Below, in pieces: positions 27,095 through 35,163 of a stretch of 38,306 nucleotides of DNA. The translations under genes were made by a program, and so were the position numbers. Numbering within the stretch: position 1 is the stretch's first letter; the number at the start of each line of letters is the position of its first letter. The notes under the pieces were generated by a model that saw only the letters and a program-made list of their open reading frames with translations, did no database searches and was not told the origin of the DNA. This DNA comes from a candidate division KSB1 bacterium (lineage in GTDB: Bacteria; Zhuqueibacterota; Zhuqueibacteria; Residuimicrobiales; Krinioviventaceae): positions 1 through 38,306 of the forward strand of contig JAPDQV010000012.1 of NCBI GenBank assembly GCA_034505495.1, read 5' to 3'.

Positions 27095-28498
27095 TCAACT
27101 GCGTTGCAGCAGCTTTTCGTGAATTCCCCCGAACGGACCGTTGCTGAAGGTGACGATCAAATCCCCTTCGCGTCCGTGATCGAGAATAAAAGCAACCATT
27201 TCATCAATGTTTAAATAACGGGCTTCTTTGCCGCGTCGGCGCAAATCCTCGGCCAACTTGGCGCTGGAAAACAGTTGATCAGCCGGAGCTTTATCCGGCC
27301 GATGCACCGGCGCGGCCAAAATAACATCCGCATCCTGAAAGGCGTCGACGAACTCGTTTTGAAAGACATTGCGCCGACTGGTTGCGGAGCGCGGCTCGTA
27401 CAGCGCCCATATACGGCGATTGGGATGCTGCGCGCGGAGAGCCGCGAGCGTCTCTTTTACCGCCGTCGGGTGATGGCCGAAATCGTCATAAACCTCCATA
27501 CCGTGCACCTCGCCGAGCCGTTCCAGACGGCGTTTGACGCCGGAAAAAGAAGCCAACGCGGCGAGAATCGTCTGCTTGTCAATGCCGCAAGCATCAGCCA
27601 CGGCAATGCAGGCCAAGGCATTGCGGATGTTGTGGGTTCCCGCCAAACCCAGACGCGCCTCTCCCCATAGTTCACCTTTTTTCAGCACCGAAAACTCGAC
27701 CCCCTGCAGACCGCAACGCCAGGCTGCAGGATACCAATCGTTTTCGGCATTCATCCCAAAGGTAACCACCGGACAAAAAGCGCGCGAGGCGACGTCGCGC
27801 ACGTTCGGATCATCCCCATTAATTACCAACATTCCTCGGCGCGGAATCAGATTGACGAACCGCCGAAAGGCCGTTTTGATCTCGTCCAAAGAGGCATAGA
27901 TGTCGGCATGATCGTATTCCACGGCGTTGATGATGCCGATATCCGGCATGTAGCGAAGAAACTTTGCAACTTTGTCAAAAAAAGCCGAGTCGTATTCGTC
28001 GCCTTCGATGATAAACTCTTTTCCGTTGCCGAGCTGAAAGCCGCGGCCAAAATTTTTGGGAATACCGCCGATGAGAAAGCCGGGGTCGCGGCCTGCCGAG
28101 GTAAACAGCCACGCCAGCAGCGAAGTCGTGGTGGTTTTTCCGTGCGTGCCGGTGACGACGATCGACTGTTTGCCGCGAATGAGAAATTCCCGCACCGCGT
28201 CGGGGAGCGAAAGATAGGGAATGCGGCGATCAAGAATCTCTTCAATCTCTACATTACCGCGGGAGATGACGTTGCCCACGATGACCAGATCAGGCGGCGG
28301 CGTCAGGTTCTCGACGCGAAAGCCGGAAATGACCGGAATTTGCTGCTCGTGCAGAAAATCGCTCATCGGCGGATAGACGTTTTCATCCGAGCCGTACACC
28401 TCATAGCCTTTCTGCTTGAGCAAAGCGGCTAAAGAACCCATTGCCGTACCGCCGATCGCCAGAAAATAGATGCGCTTGATTTCCTGCAGCACCATCAT
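27095..28498 (-). CDS. mpl: UDP-N-acetylmuramate:L-alanyl-gamma-D-glutamyl-meso-diaminopimelate ligase
   Basis: 467 residues with Mur-ligase architecture: N-terminal IYFLAIGGTAMGSLAALL, the ATP loop VTGTHGKTTTTSLL, EGDEYDSAFFDK (this longer form distinguishes Mpl from MurC), NAVEYDHADIY, GTHNIRNALACIAVA, and DDFGHHPTAVKETL. It reattaches recovered cell-wall tripeptide to UDP-MurNAc in the cytoplasm. The start ATG overlaps the maf stop (ATGATG containing TGA). Its presence implies peptidoglycan recycling and meso-diaminopimelate in the wall. Confidence 0.93.
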   Translation of the reverse strand: MMVLQEIKRIYFLAIGGTAMGSLAALLKQKGYEVYGSDENVYPPMSDFLHEQQIPVISGFRVENLTPPPDLVIVGNVISRGNVEIEEILDRRIPYLSLPDAVREFLIRGKQSIVVTGTHGKTTTTSLLAWLFTSAGRDPGFLIGGIPKNFGRGFQLGNGKEFIIEGDEYDSAFFDKVAKFLRYMPDIGIINAVEYDHADIYASLDEIKTAFRRFVNLIPRRGMLVINGDDPNVRDVASRAFCPVVTFGMNAENDWYPAAWRCGLQGVEFSVLKKGELWGEARLGLAGTHNIRNALACIAVADACGIDKQTILAALASFSGVKRRLERLGEVHGMEVYDDFGHHPTAVKETLAALRAQHPNRRIWALYEPRSATSRRNVFQNEFVDAFQDADVILAAPVHRPDKAPADQLFSSAKLAEDLRRRGKEARYLNIDEMVAFILDHGREGDLIVTFSNGPFGGIHEKLLQRS

Positions 28499-29106
28499 AA
28501 ACGGCTTTCCTCCTCAGAGATAAAGCGCATCATGGCCGTATAGAACCGGGTGAGCGGAAAGCCGACGACGTTGTAAAAGCATCCTTCGATGCGATCGGCA
28601 AAAATCGCGCTCTGATCTTGAATGCCGTAAGCACCGGCTTTGTCGAACGGACTCTGTGTTCGCACATACCGATCGATTTCCCAATCAGCCAAAGGCCGAA
28701 AGTGCACGGTCGTCATCTCATAATCGGTGATGGTTCGATTGCTTGGACGATCGACCAGCGCAAAGCCGGTATAGACTTGGTGCGAACGTCCCGCCAAACG
28801 CCGCAGCATCATACGGGCTTCCTCTTCATCCCGCGGCTTGCCCAAAATTTCGCCGTTGAGCACCACGACCGTATCGGCGCCGATGACGATCCCCCGCTCC
28901 ACTTGCGCAGCCACCTGCTGCGCTTTGGCCTGGGAAAGCAGACGCACATGTTCGACAGGATCGTCCACCCGCACCGAATCCTCGTCGAACCGGCTGGGAA
29001 TGATCTCAAAATCGAATCCCATAAGGTGCAGCAGCTGTGCCCGACGGGGTGACTGCGAGGCCAAGACAAGTTTTTGCGAAAAAAGCTTTTGTTCGATGTC
29101 ATTCAT
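28495..29106 (-). CDS. maf: Maf family nucleoside triphosphate pyrophosphatase
   Basis: 203 residues: LVLASQSPRRAQLL at the N-terminus, GADTVVVLNGEILGKP, and PFDKAGAYGIQ with the trailing FADRIEGCFYNVVGFP. These match the dTTP/UTP-type Maf group (YhdE-like). It hydrolyses noncanonical or excess nucleotides to monophosphates and is often linked to septum inhibition. It overlaps dtd upstream and mpl downstream by 4 nt each. Confidence 0.94.
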   Translation of the reverse strand: MNDIEQKLFSQKLVLASQSPRRAQLLHLMGFDFEIIPSRFDEDSVRVDDPVEHVRLLSQAKAQQVAAQVERGIVIGADTVVVLNGEILGKPRDEEEARMMLRRLAGRSHQVYTGFALVDRPSNRTITDYEMTTVHFRPLADWEIDRYVRTQSPFDKAGAYGIQDQSAIFADRIEGCFYNVVGFPLTRFYTAMMRFISEEESRL

Positions 29107-29555
29107 AGGCTGCGGTCTTGGCTGTCGAGCATAATCGTAACCGGTCCGTCGTTAATGATTTCTACCACCATATGGGCGCCGAAGGCGCCGGTCTCGACTT
29201 TTAGGCCGCTGCGCCGAAGACATTCAACAGTATAGTCGAAAAGCGGCTGAGCCTTGTCCGGAGGCGCGGCATCCGTAAAACCGGGACGACGACCGCGCCG
29301 CGTGTCGGCGTATAAAGTAAATTGAGAAACGGCCAAAATCTCGGCGCCGATATCCATCGCCGAGAGATTGAATTTTCCCGCTTCATCTTCAAAAATACGC
29401 AGATTGACAATTCTTCCGGCCATCGCTTCGGCGACCCGCTCATCGTCCTGATGAGCGATGCCGATGAGCGCCACCAGGCCGCGGCCGATTCGGCCGAGAA
29501 CTCGTTCATCAACAACAACCGATCCCCGTGATACTCTCTGTAAAAGCGCTCTCAT
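29103..29555 (-). CDS. dtd: D-aminoacyl-tRNA deacylase
   Basis: 150 residues, full length. MRALLQRVSRGSVVV opens the fold; SQFTLYADTRRGRRPGF and GAFGAHMVVEIINDGPVT carry the conserved active-site segments, including the Gly-cisPro motif in NDGPVT. It removes D-amino acids mischarged on tRNA. The gap to ubiA is 15 nt. Confidence 0.96.
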   Translation of the reverse strand: MRALLQRVSRGSVVVDERVLGRIGRGLVALIGIAHQDDERVAEAMAGRIVNLRIFEDEAGKFNLSAMDIGAEILAVSQFTLYADTRRGRRPGFTDAAPPDKAQPLFDYTVECLRRSGLKVETGAFGAHMVVEIINDGPVTIMLDSQDRSL

Positions 29556-29570
29556 TCTTTGATCGGCTTA

Positions 29571-30419
29571 CTAGTTCCACCTGCCTGCATAAATGGCAAA
29601 CAACCCCAAAACCATACAAAGCTTGAGCAGTACGCTCATGCAGGCGAGCGCTTTTCTTCGGGAGGTCAGCCAAAGGGCGATAATGATGCCTGCGAAAATC
29701 AAGTCGATTACCAACACAATATACAAATACCATCGTCCGTAAAGTCCCAAAGCAAAAGGGAAAAAAGAAAAGGCGATCAAGTCCAGCAGTACGACGGTAG
29801 CCAACAGCTTGGCCGGTTCATTTCCATGACGGACGGGCAACGTCATGGCCGCAAAACGACTGTCGCCTTCGATATCCTCCATGTCCTTTATGATTTCCCT
29901 GGCAAAATGTACGAAAAAGGCAAAAATCGCCGGCACGATGGCTTTTCTTGGGGAACCTGCGGCAACTCCGCCGTAAAACATGGCCATCGCCGTCGTCAGA
30001 CTGACCAACAAATTTCCCAACAAGACCATGCGCTTGAAAAAGGGGCTATAGACGATGAGGAGCAATGAAGCAACAATGACCAAAACAACGGCTGCGCGGT
30101 TAATGCCGAAGCTTAAGGCAATACCGAGAAAAAAGAAAATAGCGGCGAACCAGAGAGCTTCGGACCGCTCGATCTTGCCGCTCGGCAGGGGTCGATTAGG
30201 CCGGTTGATACGGTCGATTTCAATATCAAAATAGTCATTGATCGCATTGGCGGCTGCCGTTATCAAAGCGGCAGACAACGCAGCGAACCAAACCGACCTA
30301 CCCGTTTTCGAGGCATCGGCTATATGGGCAGCCAAACGAACGGCGATAAAGGCAATGACAACATTTACGGGGCGCGAAAGGTGAAAAAAGCCTCGTACTT
30401 TTGCAAAGAACTTGGCGAT
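29571..30419 (-). CDS. UbiA-family prenyltransferase, DGGGP synthase-like, with a non-standard start
   Basis: Reading from an ATC at 30419 gives 282 residues, the normal size, with the family's N-terminus intact (FFAKVRGFFHLSRPVNVVIAFIAV). The first conventional in-frame start is TTG at 30335, which would delete that conserved helix and the RPxN motif. The ATC sits 5 nt after AAGGAG (30430-30425). An in-frame TAA (30431-30429) lies just upstream, directly preceded by ATG. Catalytic motifs are NDYFDIEIDRINRPNRPLPSG and DMEDIEGD; about eight membrane helices follow. The first motif resembles geranylgeranylglyceryl-phosphate geranylgeranyltransferases. It prenylates a polar acceptor in the membrane; whether that is glycerol phosphate or a quinone ring is not settled. 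Confidence 0.8.
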   Translation of the reverse strand: MAKFFAKVRGFFHLSRPVNVVIAFIAVRLAAHIADASKTGRSVWFAALSAALITAAANAINDYFDIEIDRINRPNRPLPSGKIERSEALWFAAIFFFLGIALSFGINRAAVVLVIVASLLLIVYSPFFKRMVLLGNLLVSLTTAMAMFYGGVAAGSPRKAIVPAIFAFFVHFAREIIKDMEDIEGDSRFAAMTLPVRHGNEPAKLLATVVLLDLIAFSFFPFALGLYGRWYLYIVLVIDLIFAGIIIALWLTSRRKALACMSVLLKLCMVLGLFAIYAGRWN

Positions 30420-30485
30420 AGGAACTCCTTACATTCTTCTATTCTAATAAATGTACCATCCAAGCCAAAAATAATCAAGTTGTAT

Positions 30486-31226
30486 TTAGACGGGATTAGG
30501 GATATCGATAAACTCTACCTGCACACCGAACTGTTTCGCAACCAGATCACCAAGGGCACGGATTCCCGGCTTTTCCGTTGCGTAATGTCCGGCAGCGATG
30601 AAATGAATCCTGCCTTCCTTTGCCAGATGCAGCGTAGCCTCCGAGGCTTCGCCGGTAATGTAAACATCCAAGCCGCAGTCAATCGCCTCGACGATCGAAC
30701 GGGGCGCGCCGCCCGAACAAATGCCGATGCGTTCGACCCGTTCCGGCCCATAGGAAAAGACCAACGGCTCAGTGCCATAGTATGCCCGTACTTTTGCTTG
30801 GAACTCGGCAAAAGGAATCGGGTGAACCTTTCCCTGCAGCCCGACCTCGGCAAATTCCTGCAAGGCTTCGACTCCCAAAGCCGACGCCGCCAGGGCATTG
30901 TTGCCGATCTGCGGATGTTTGTCCAATGGCAAATGGTAAGCCAGCAGAGTTATCTCATCGCCAAGCAACAGCTCTATGCGACGCCGAAATCCGCCCTTGA
31001 TGACCAGACTATTCTTTTCCCACAGAATACCGTGATGAACGATGATCATGTCCGCCCCTTTTGCCGCAGCCTTGGTAAACAGTTCGGCGGATGCCGATAC
31101 TCCGGTCACAATGCGTTCGACTTTATTTTTGCCTTCAACCTGCAGACCGTTCGGCCCATAATCTTTGAATTGATCGACCTGCAGGTAATCGTTTAAAAAA
31201 AGAATAATTTCATCGCGAAGCGCCAT
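30486..31226 (-). CDS. Nif3-like dinuclear metal centre protein
   Basis: 246 residues, the short form without the inserted PII-like domain. Metal ligands are visible in MIIVHHGILW, LPLDKHPQIGNN (Asp, His) and AAGHYATE near the C-terminus; DYGPNGLQVEG opens the family. Members form toroidal hexamers with two metals per subunit; the reaction is not established. Context genes (dtd, maf, mpl) are general housekeeping. It is the first gene of the operon, with AGGAGAAATA before the ATG. Confidence 0.93.
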   Translation of the reverse strand: MALRDEIILFLNDYLQVDQFKDYGPNGLQVEGKNKVERIVTGVSASAELFTKAAAKGADMIIVHHGILWEKNSLVIKGGFRRRIELLLGDEITLLAYHLPLDKHPQIGNNALAASALGVEALQEFAEVGLQGKVHPIPFAEFQAKVRAYYGTEPLVFSYGPERVERIGICSGGAPRSIVEAIDCGLDVYITGEASEATLHLAKEGRIHFIAAGHYATEKPGIRALGDLVAKQFGVQVEFIDIPNPV

Positions 31227-31283
31227 AAGTTATTTCTCCTAAAGTTGGATATCTTGTTGAGTCGTGGGTTGGTTCATTGAAAA

Positions 31284-31312
31284 TTCATAGTCGAAATTAA
31301 GGTGAGTTTAAA
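31284..31312 (-). promoter_or_regulatory. Possible promoter of the Nif3-ubiA-dtd-maf-mpl-R3H operon
   Basis: On the minus strand, TTTAAA (31312-31307), 17 nt, and TATGAA (31289-31284), each matching four of six consensus bases. It lies about 58 nt upstream of the Nif3-like ATG. Confidence 0.35.
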
Positions 31313-31343
31313 TCACTGTATGCTATTGCATCGGTCTTTTTTC

Positions 31344-31372
31344 TTGACATTAAAATAACCATTTTATAGATT
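31344..31372 (+). promoter_or_regulatory. Possible promoter of the DUF1080 gene
   Basis: A perfect TTGACA at 31344-31349 is followed after 17 nt by TAGATT, or after 15 nt by TATAGA. The tract is AT-rich and leads to a leader of roughly 135 nt before ATG 31514. Confidence 0.4.
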
Positions 31373-31513
31373 TTTATAAAAGAATACGGGAAGGAGAAAA
31401 GCCCTGCAGGCTTGTGCCATATTTGCCCCTACGGAAAGCTTTTTCCATCTCATTCTCAACCGGACCCAACCTCAAACAATACCATTAATTCATCATTAAC
31501 TCAAGAGGTTGCC

Positions 31514-32152
31514 ATGAAATCGATATTCGTTCTCACCGTTCTGACATTTTTCCTGTTTTGTTCGATTTCTCGTCAAAACAAAGTCGTGTTGTTTAATGGC
31601 CGGAATTTCGACGGCTGGACTCTGTTTGTGCCGGGCGACAGCGTTGACGTCGCCGCGGTTTGGTCGATCAGAGACGGAGTAGTCCATTGCAAGGGTGTAC
31701 CCAACGGCTATATGCGCACCAACCAAGTCTATTCGAACTACAAGCTGCATTTGGAATGGCGTTGGGTTGAAACGCCGACCAACAGCGGCGTGCTCCTTCA
31801 CTGTCAGCCGCCGGACCAGGTTTGGCCGAACTGCATCGAATGCCAGTTGATGGCCGGAAATGCCGGCGATTTTGTGCTCATTGGACCAGGCCGCATCACG
31901 GTCGGGGATTCGACCTACGAAAATAAGGGGCAGTTTTTAATCATCAAGAAAAAGCACGAAAGCAATGAAAAACCGTCCGGCGAGTGGAACAGCTACGATA
32001 TCGAGGTGCGCGGCGGTTCGATCAGCTGCTATGTCAACGGGATGATGCAGAACAACGGCGTCAATGCCTCGCTGAACTCGGGCTATATCGGTCTGCAGAG
32101 CGAGGGATCGCCGATCGAGTTTCGCAATATTTATCTGGTTCAGTTTGAATAA
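31514..32152 (+). CDS. DUF1080 / 3-keto-disaccharide hydrolase-like exported protein
   Basis: 212 residues from ATG 31514 (AGAGG upstream). A hydrophobic leader ends in FLFC, a possible lipobox. The rest is one DUF1080 beta-sandwich: VVLFNGRNFDGWTLF, VWSIRDGVVHCKG, YKLHLEWRW, NSGVLLHC, NCIECQLM, WNSYDIEVRGGSISCYVNG, and GYIGLQSEGSPIEFRNIYL. The fold is related to LamG-type lectins, and some members cleave 3-keto-glycosides. Here it probably binds or cleaves a sugar in the periplasm or at the surface. It is followed 105 nt later by another secreted protein. Confidence 0.88.
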   Translation: MKSIFVLTVLTFFLFCSISRQNKVVLFNGRNFDGWTLFVPGDSVDVAAVWSIRDGVVHCKGVPNGYMRTNQVYSNYKLHLEWRWVETPTNSGVLLHCQPPDQVWPNCIECQLMAGNAGDFVLIGPGRITVGDSTYENKGQFLIIKKKHESNEKPSGEWNSYDIEVRGGSISCYVNGMMQNNGVNASLNSGYIGLQSEGSPIEFRNIYLVQFE

Positions 32153-32257
32153 GACTCAATCACGACTACCGCTTAATCACCACAGCATTCCAATTACCTT
32201 TTTCCGGACATATAAAAGGCAGCTGTCGTGATGATCCGAATAAGAAAGGAGGCCGTT

Positions 32258-34984
32258 ATGAAAATCAATCTCGCGTTGTTTACTTTCATGCTCGTCGTCT
32301 CGGCAGCTGCGCAACCAAAGCCGGGAAAGTGGTACTGCATCGAAGCCGCCTATGAGGGAAATGTCGTCGAGGACTTGGATGCGGTTTTCGAAATTCTTGA
32401 CCAGGAATATTATGAAGCCTCTTTCAAAAAGGGATCTGAAACCGGACGGGTGAAATCATTGTACACTTTTTCACCCGCCAAAGACACGCTTTATTCTGAG
32501 CTGACAACCACTGCCCCATCCACTTACAGCAGCGGATCGTCTTGGGGAACTAAGCTTTATTACGAATTTTCGCTTAGATGCTCGCAGGAATTATGGGAAA
32601 AAGTCGGACAAACTGCACTGGGGTGGGGATTACCGCCGGTGGGCCGAAAAAAATGTTTCATTTTAATTGAAACTCGAGACAGCCTGCTGGTTTTGCGCAG
32701 CGGGAACGGTAAAACCCGCTTGACCTATACCCATGGAGCCAAACGAGCTCCGCACAACCCGGTGCTCTTTGCCGTTAATATGGATGTTCAGCTGCAATTG
32801 GGGAATTTCAAACCGCAGGCAGGGGATTCGGCGGCTGTAGAGATCAACCTGCCTGACGGTAACCTGCGAGTGATCCTGCAGCGCCGAAATTCAACGAACA
32901 TTTATGAGGGGGAGTATGACTTTCCGCCGACTAAAGTCGGCAGCGAGATCGTTTACCGTTTCAGCCGATGGAACGCTGCCGCCGGGGAATGGGTCGCTGA
33001 AAGAGAGCCGCGCCGGTTTACGCACGAAGGCGGAAAAATAAAACTGCCCGTCGCATTTTTTGATCAGCAGACGAATGTTTATCCTCTCGCAGACATAGCG
33101 GTAATTGAAAACGAAAAGAAAAAGGATTCGCCTGCCGCCGCTTACGATATTCATAAAAAACGGTGGTTGATCGTCTGGCGGGAGACGAGCGATAATCCGA
33201 CCGCCCTATGGGGCCGTTTCCTCGATCAAAACGGGCCTGCAGGCGATCCATTCGAAATTTTCAACAACGGTGCCTTTCGGCTTTACAGCCCGCAAGTTGA
33301 ATATCTCGCCGGCAGCAAGCGGTATTTGATCGTTTGGAGCGACTCCCGTGTCGCAAAATCCGACATTTACGGTATTCTGATCGATGGCGACGGCAATAAA
33401 GTTTTCGTCTCTCGTTCTCTTGCCGGAGGAGAATTTGTCATCTGCAACCACGACAGCAGCCAGTATTCCCCCAAAATATCCTATAATAAACAACGAAAAA
33501 CCGTACTCTGCGCATGGGTCGACGGCCGAAATGCCAGAATAAGCGAAGGCGGATGGACGGCTAACAGCGACATCTATGGTCGGCTGTTAAATGAAAACGG
33601 TGATTTTGCACCCCCAGGCGATCCGAATGACTCTCGATTTGCTTTGCCGATTGCCGTTTCGCCGGATCACGAGGAAACGATGCCGGATGCAGCGTATCTC
33701 GGCCTGCACGGAGGTAAAAAAATCGATGAATGGCTGGTGGTCTATCTTCGTTATACCCTCTCAGGCAACGAAATCGGCATCTGGGGAGTACGGCTCGCCG
33801 GCGCCGACGGCAGCCGATTGGATACATGGGGCAGACCGGTCGGCAATCATCCGCTCTTAAAAGCTGCCGATCGAAATTCGGCGCCTTGGCTGCCAGAGTT
33901 CCCGATCAGCGGGCAGAGCAGTAACGGCACTATGCAGATCTGCAGTACCGTCGGCGGCTTTGCAGATTATGTAGGCTCACCGCATGTTGCCGCCAACGAT
34001 GAAACCTATGACATGCCGAACCTGCCTGCTCAAAAACATATCAATCCTTTGCCCGAATGCATGGTGGTGTGGACGGCTTATCAAAACAATGGTGCAGATA
34101 TCCTGGGACAAAGAGTCAGCTATTTCCCCGATGCCGAGGCATTTGCGCGGGGTTTTAAACCACAGGTCGAAGCAGACACTTTGACCTCTGTCGTTTTATT
34201 GGATCAAAAAGGCAAACCGGCTGATACCGGAAGCTGGAAAACCTGGCCGGATTTTCCCATCTGCACTGATCCTTATAATCAAGAATATAACGGCATTGAT
34301 TACAATCAACAAGACGGGACATTTTTAACCGTTTGGAACGATTATCGGGGCAATCAATGGGACGGCAGTTGGGGAAGCGAACCGAACTGGTATCCGCCGC
34401 CGGCAGATATTTACGGTCAACGGATGCGCGTCATGCCGCACGATACTCTGTTTACCTTAGTTGACGAGAGCGGCAATCCGGGCGCCTCACCCTTGATCAA
34501 TACAACAATTTCCGGCTCTGAAGCAAATGAAGGCATGTTTTCATACCCTGTCGTTACCTACGGCATGCATGCAAACGAATTTTGCATCGCTTACCGCTAT
34601 GCCGGCAGCCCGGAACAGAGCAATATCCATGCAGCCTTTTTCAACGGCAAATCGACAATACCGGAGGAGGAACCGGACACTCGGGTATCCGCAAACGCTT
34701 CTGTCGTCTCTTTTACTTTGCATCAAAACTACCCGAATCCATTCAATCCAAACACCGAAATCCGCTTTGCATTATCACGGTCGGCCCCCGTTCGATTGAG
34801 CATATATAACAGCCTGGGGCAACTGGTAACCGTTCTATGCGACCGCTTGTATGATGCAGGCGACTATCGATTGAGTTGGAACGGCACCGACTATGAAAAT
34901 CGCCCGGTCTCAGGCGGCATTTATTTCTGTCGCTTGGAATCCGATACCCAGGTCAAAACCATCAAAATGGCATTGATCAAATAA
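32258..34984 (+). CDS. Large secreted repeat protein with C-terminal FlgD-type sorting domain
   Basis: 908 residues from ATG 32258, behind AAAGGAGG. The signal peptide ends near SAAAQ. Residues ~280-820 hold several units of the form RYLIVWSDSR...SDIYGILIDGDG (also RWLIVWRE...GRFLDQNG, KTVLCAWVDGR...DIYGRLLNENG, and FLTVWNDYRG...DIYGQRM), which suggests a beta-propeller-like fold. The last ~90 residues are the FCB sorting module: LHQNYPNPFNPNTEIRF, RLSIYNSLGQLV, LSWNGTDYENRPVSGGIYF and a basic tail KTIKMALIK. It should cross the outer membrane by a type IX-like route and stay at the surface or be released. The ligand is unknown. Confidence 0.85.
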   Translation: MKINLALFTFMLVVSAAAQPKPGKWYCIEAAYEGNVVEDLDAVFEILDQEYYEASFKKGSETGRVKSLYTFSPAKDTLYSELTTTAPSTYSSGSSWGTKLYYEFSLRCSQELWEKVGQTALGWGLPPVGRKKCFILIETRDSLLVLRSGNGKTRLTYTHGAKRAPHNPVLFAVNMDVQLQLGNFKPQAGDSAAVEINLPDGNLRVILQRRNSTNIYEGEYDFPPTKVGSEIVYRFSRWNAAAGEWVAEREPRRFTHEGGKIKLPVAFFDQQTNVYPLADIAVIENEKKKDSPAAAYDIHKKRWLIVWRETSDNPTALWGRFLDQNGPAGDPFEIFNNGAFRLYSPQVEYLAGSKRYLIVWSDSRVAKSDIYGILIDGDGNKVFVSRSLAGGEFVICNHDSSQYSPKISYNKQRKTVLCAWVDGRNARISEGGWTANSDIYGRLLNENGDFAPPGDPNDSRFALPIAVSPDHEETMPDAAYLGLHGGKKIDEWLVVYLRYTLSGNEIGIWGVRLAGADGSRLDTWGRPVGNHPLLKAADRNSAPWLPEFPISGQSSNGTMQICSTVGGFADYVGSPHVAANDETYDMPNLPAQKHINPLPECMVVWTAYQNNGADILGQRVSYFPDAEAFARGFKPQVEADTLTSVVLLDQKGKPADTGSWKTWPDFPICTDPYNQEYNGIDYNQQDGTFLTVWNDYRGNQWDGSWGSEPNWYPPPADIYGQRMRVMPHDTLFTLVDESGNPGASPLINTTISGSEANEGMFSYPVVTYGMHANEFCIAYRYAGSPEQSNIHAAFFNGKSTIPEEEPDTRVSANASVVSFTLHQNYPNPFNPNTEIRFALSRSAPVRLSIYNSLGQLVTVLCDRLYDAGDYRLSWNGTDYENRPVSGGIYFCRLESDTQVKTIKMALIK

Positions 34985-34988
34985 TTAG

Positions 34989-35035
34989 AAGCCAAGGGAT
35001 AATCGCCGATAGGTCGGAAAAGCCCCTTGGCTTTT
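34989..35035 (+). terminator. Rho-independent terminator after the large secreted protein
   Basis: AAGCCAAGGG (34989-34998) and CCCTTGGCTT (35024-35033) form a 10-bp stem. The 25-nt loop can fold a small inner hairpin (CCGA / TCGG). T4 follows, then GCTTT. Confidence 0.8.
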
Positions 35036-35131
35036 GCTTTAAAAAGATCTGCCAAACAGAGTTGCACGCCGGCCTATTGTACAATTTATGTTCGGTGTCT
35101 TAAAAGGCGCATAATAGAAACGATGTATTAT

Positions 35132-35157
35132 CTCTAAAAAACGAATGCTTTTTAGAG
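35132..35157 (+). promoter_or_regulatory. Hairpin covering the ribosome binding site of the CE15 gene
   Basis: CTCTAAAAA (35132-35140) pairs perfectly with TTTTTAGAG (35149-35157) around an 8-nt loop. The right arm includes four of the five bases of the Shine-Dalgarno AGAGG (35154-35158), 5 nt before ATG 35164. If formed in the mRNA it would hide the site. Thermometer-like or ligand control is possible, but this is not shown. Confidence 0.45.
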
Positions 35158-35163
35158 GTGCTC

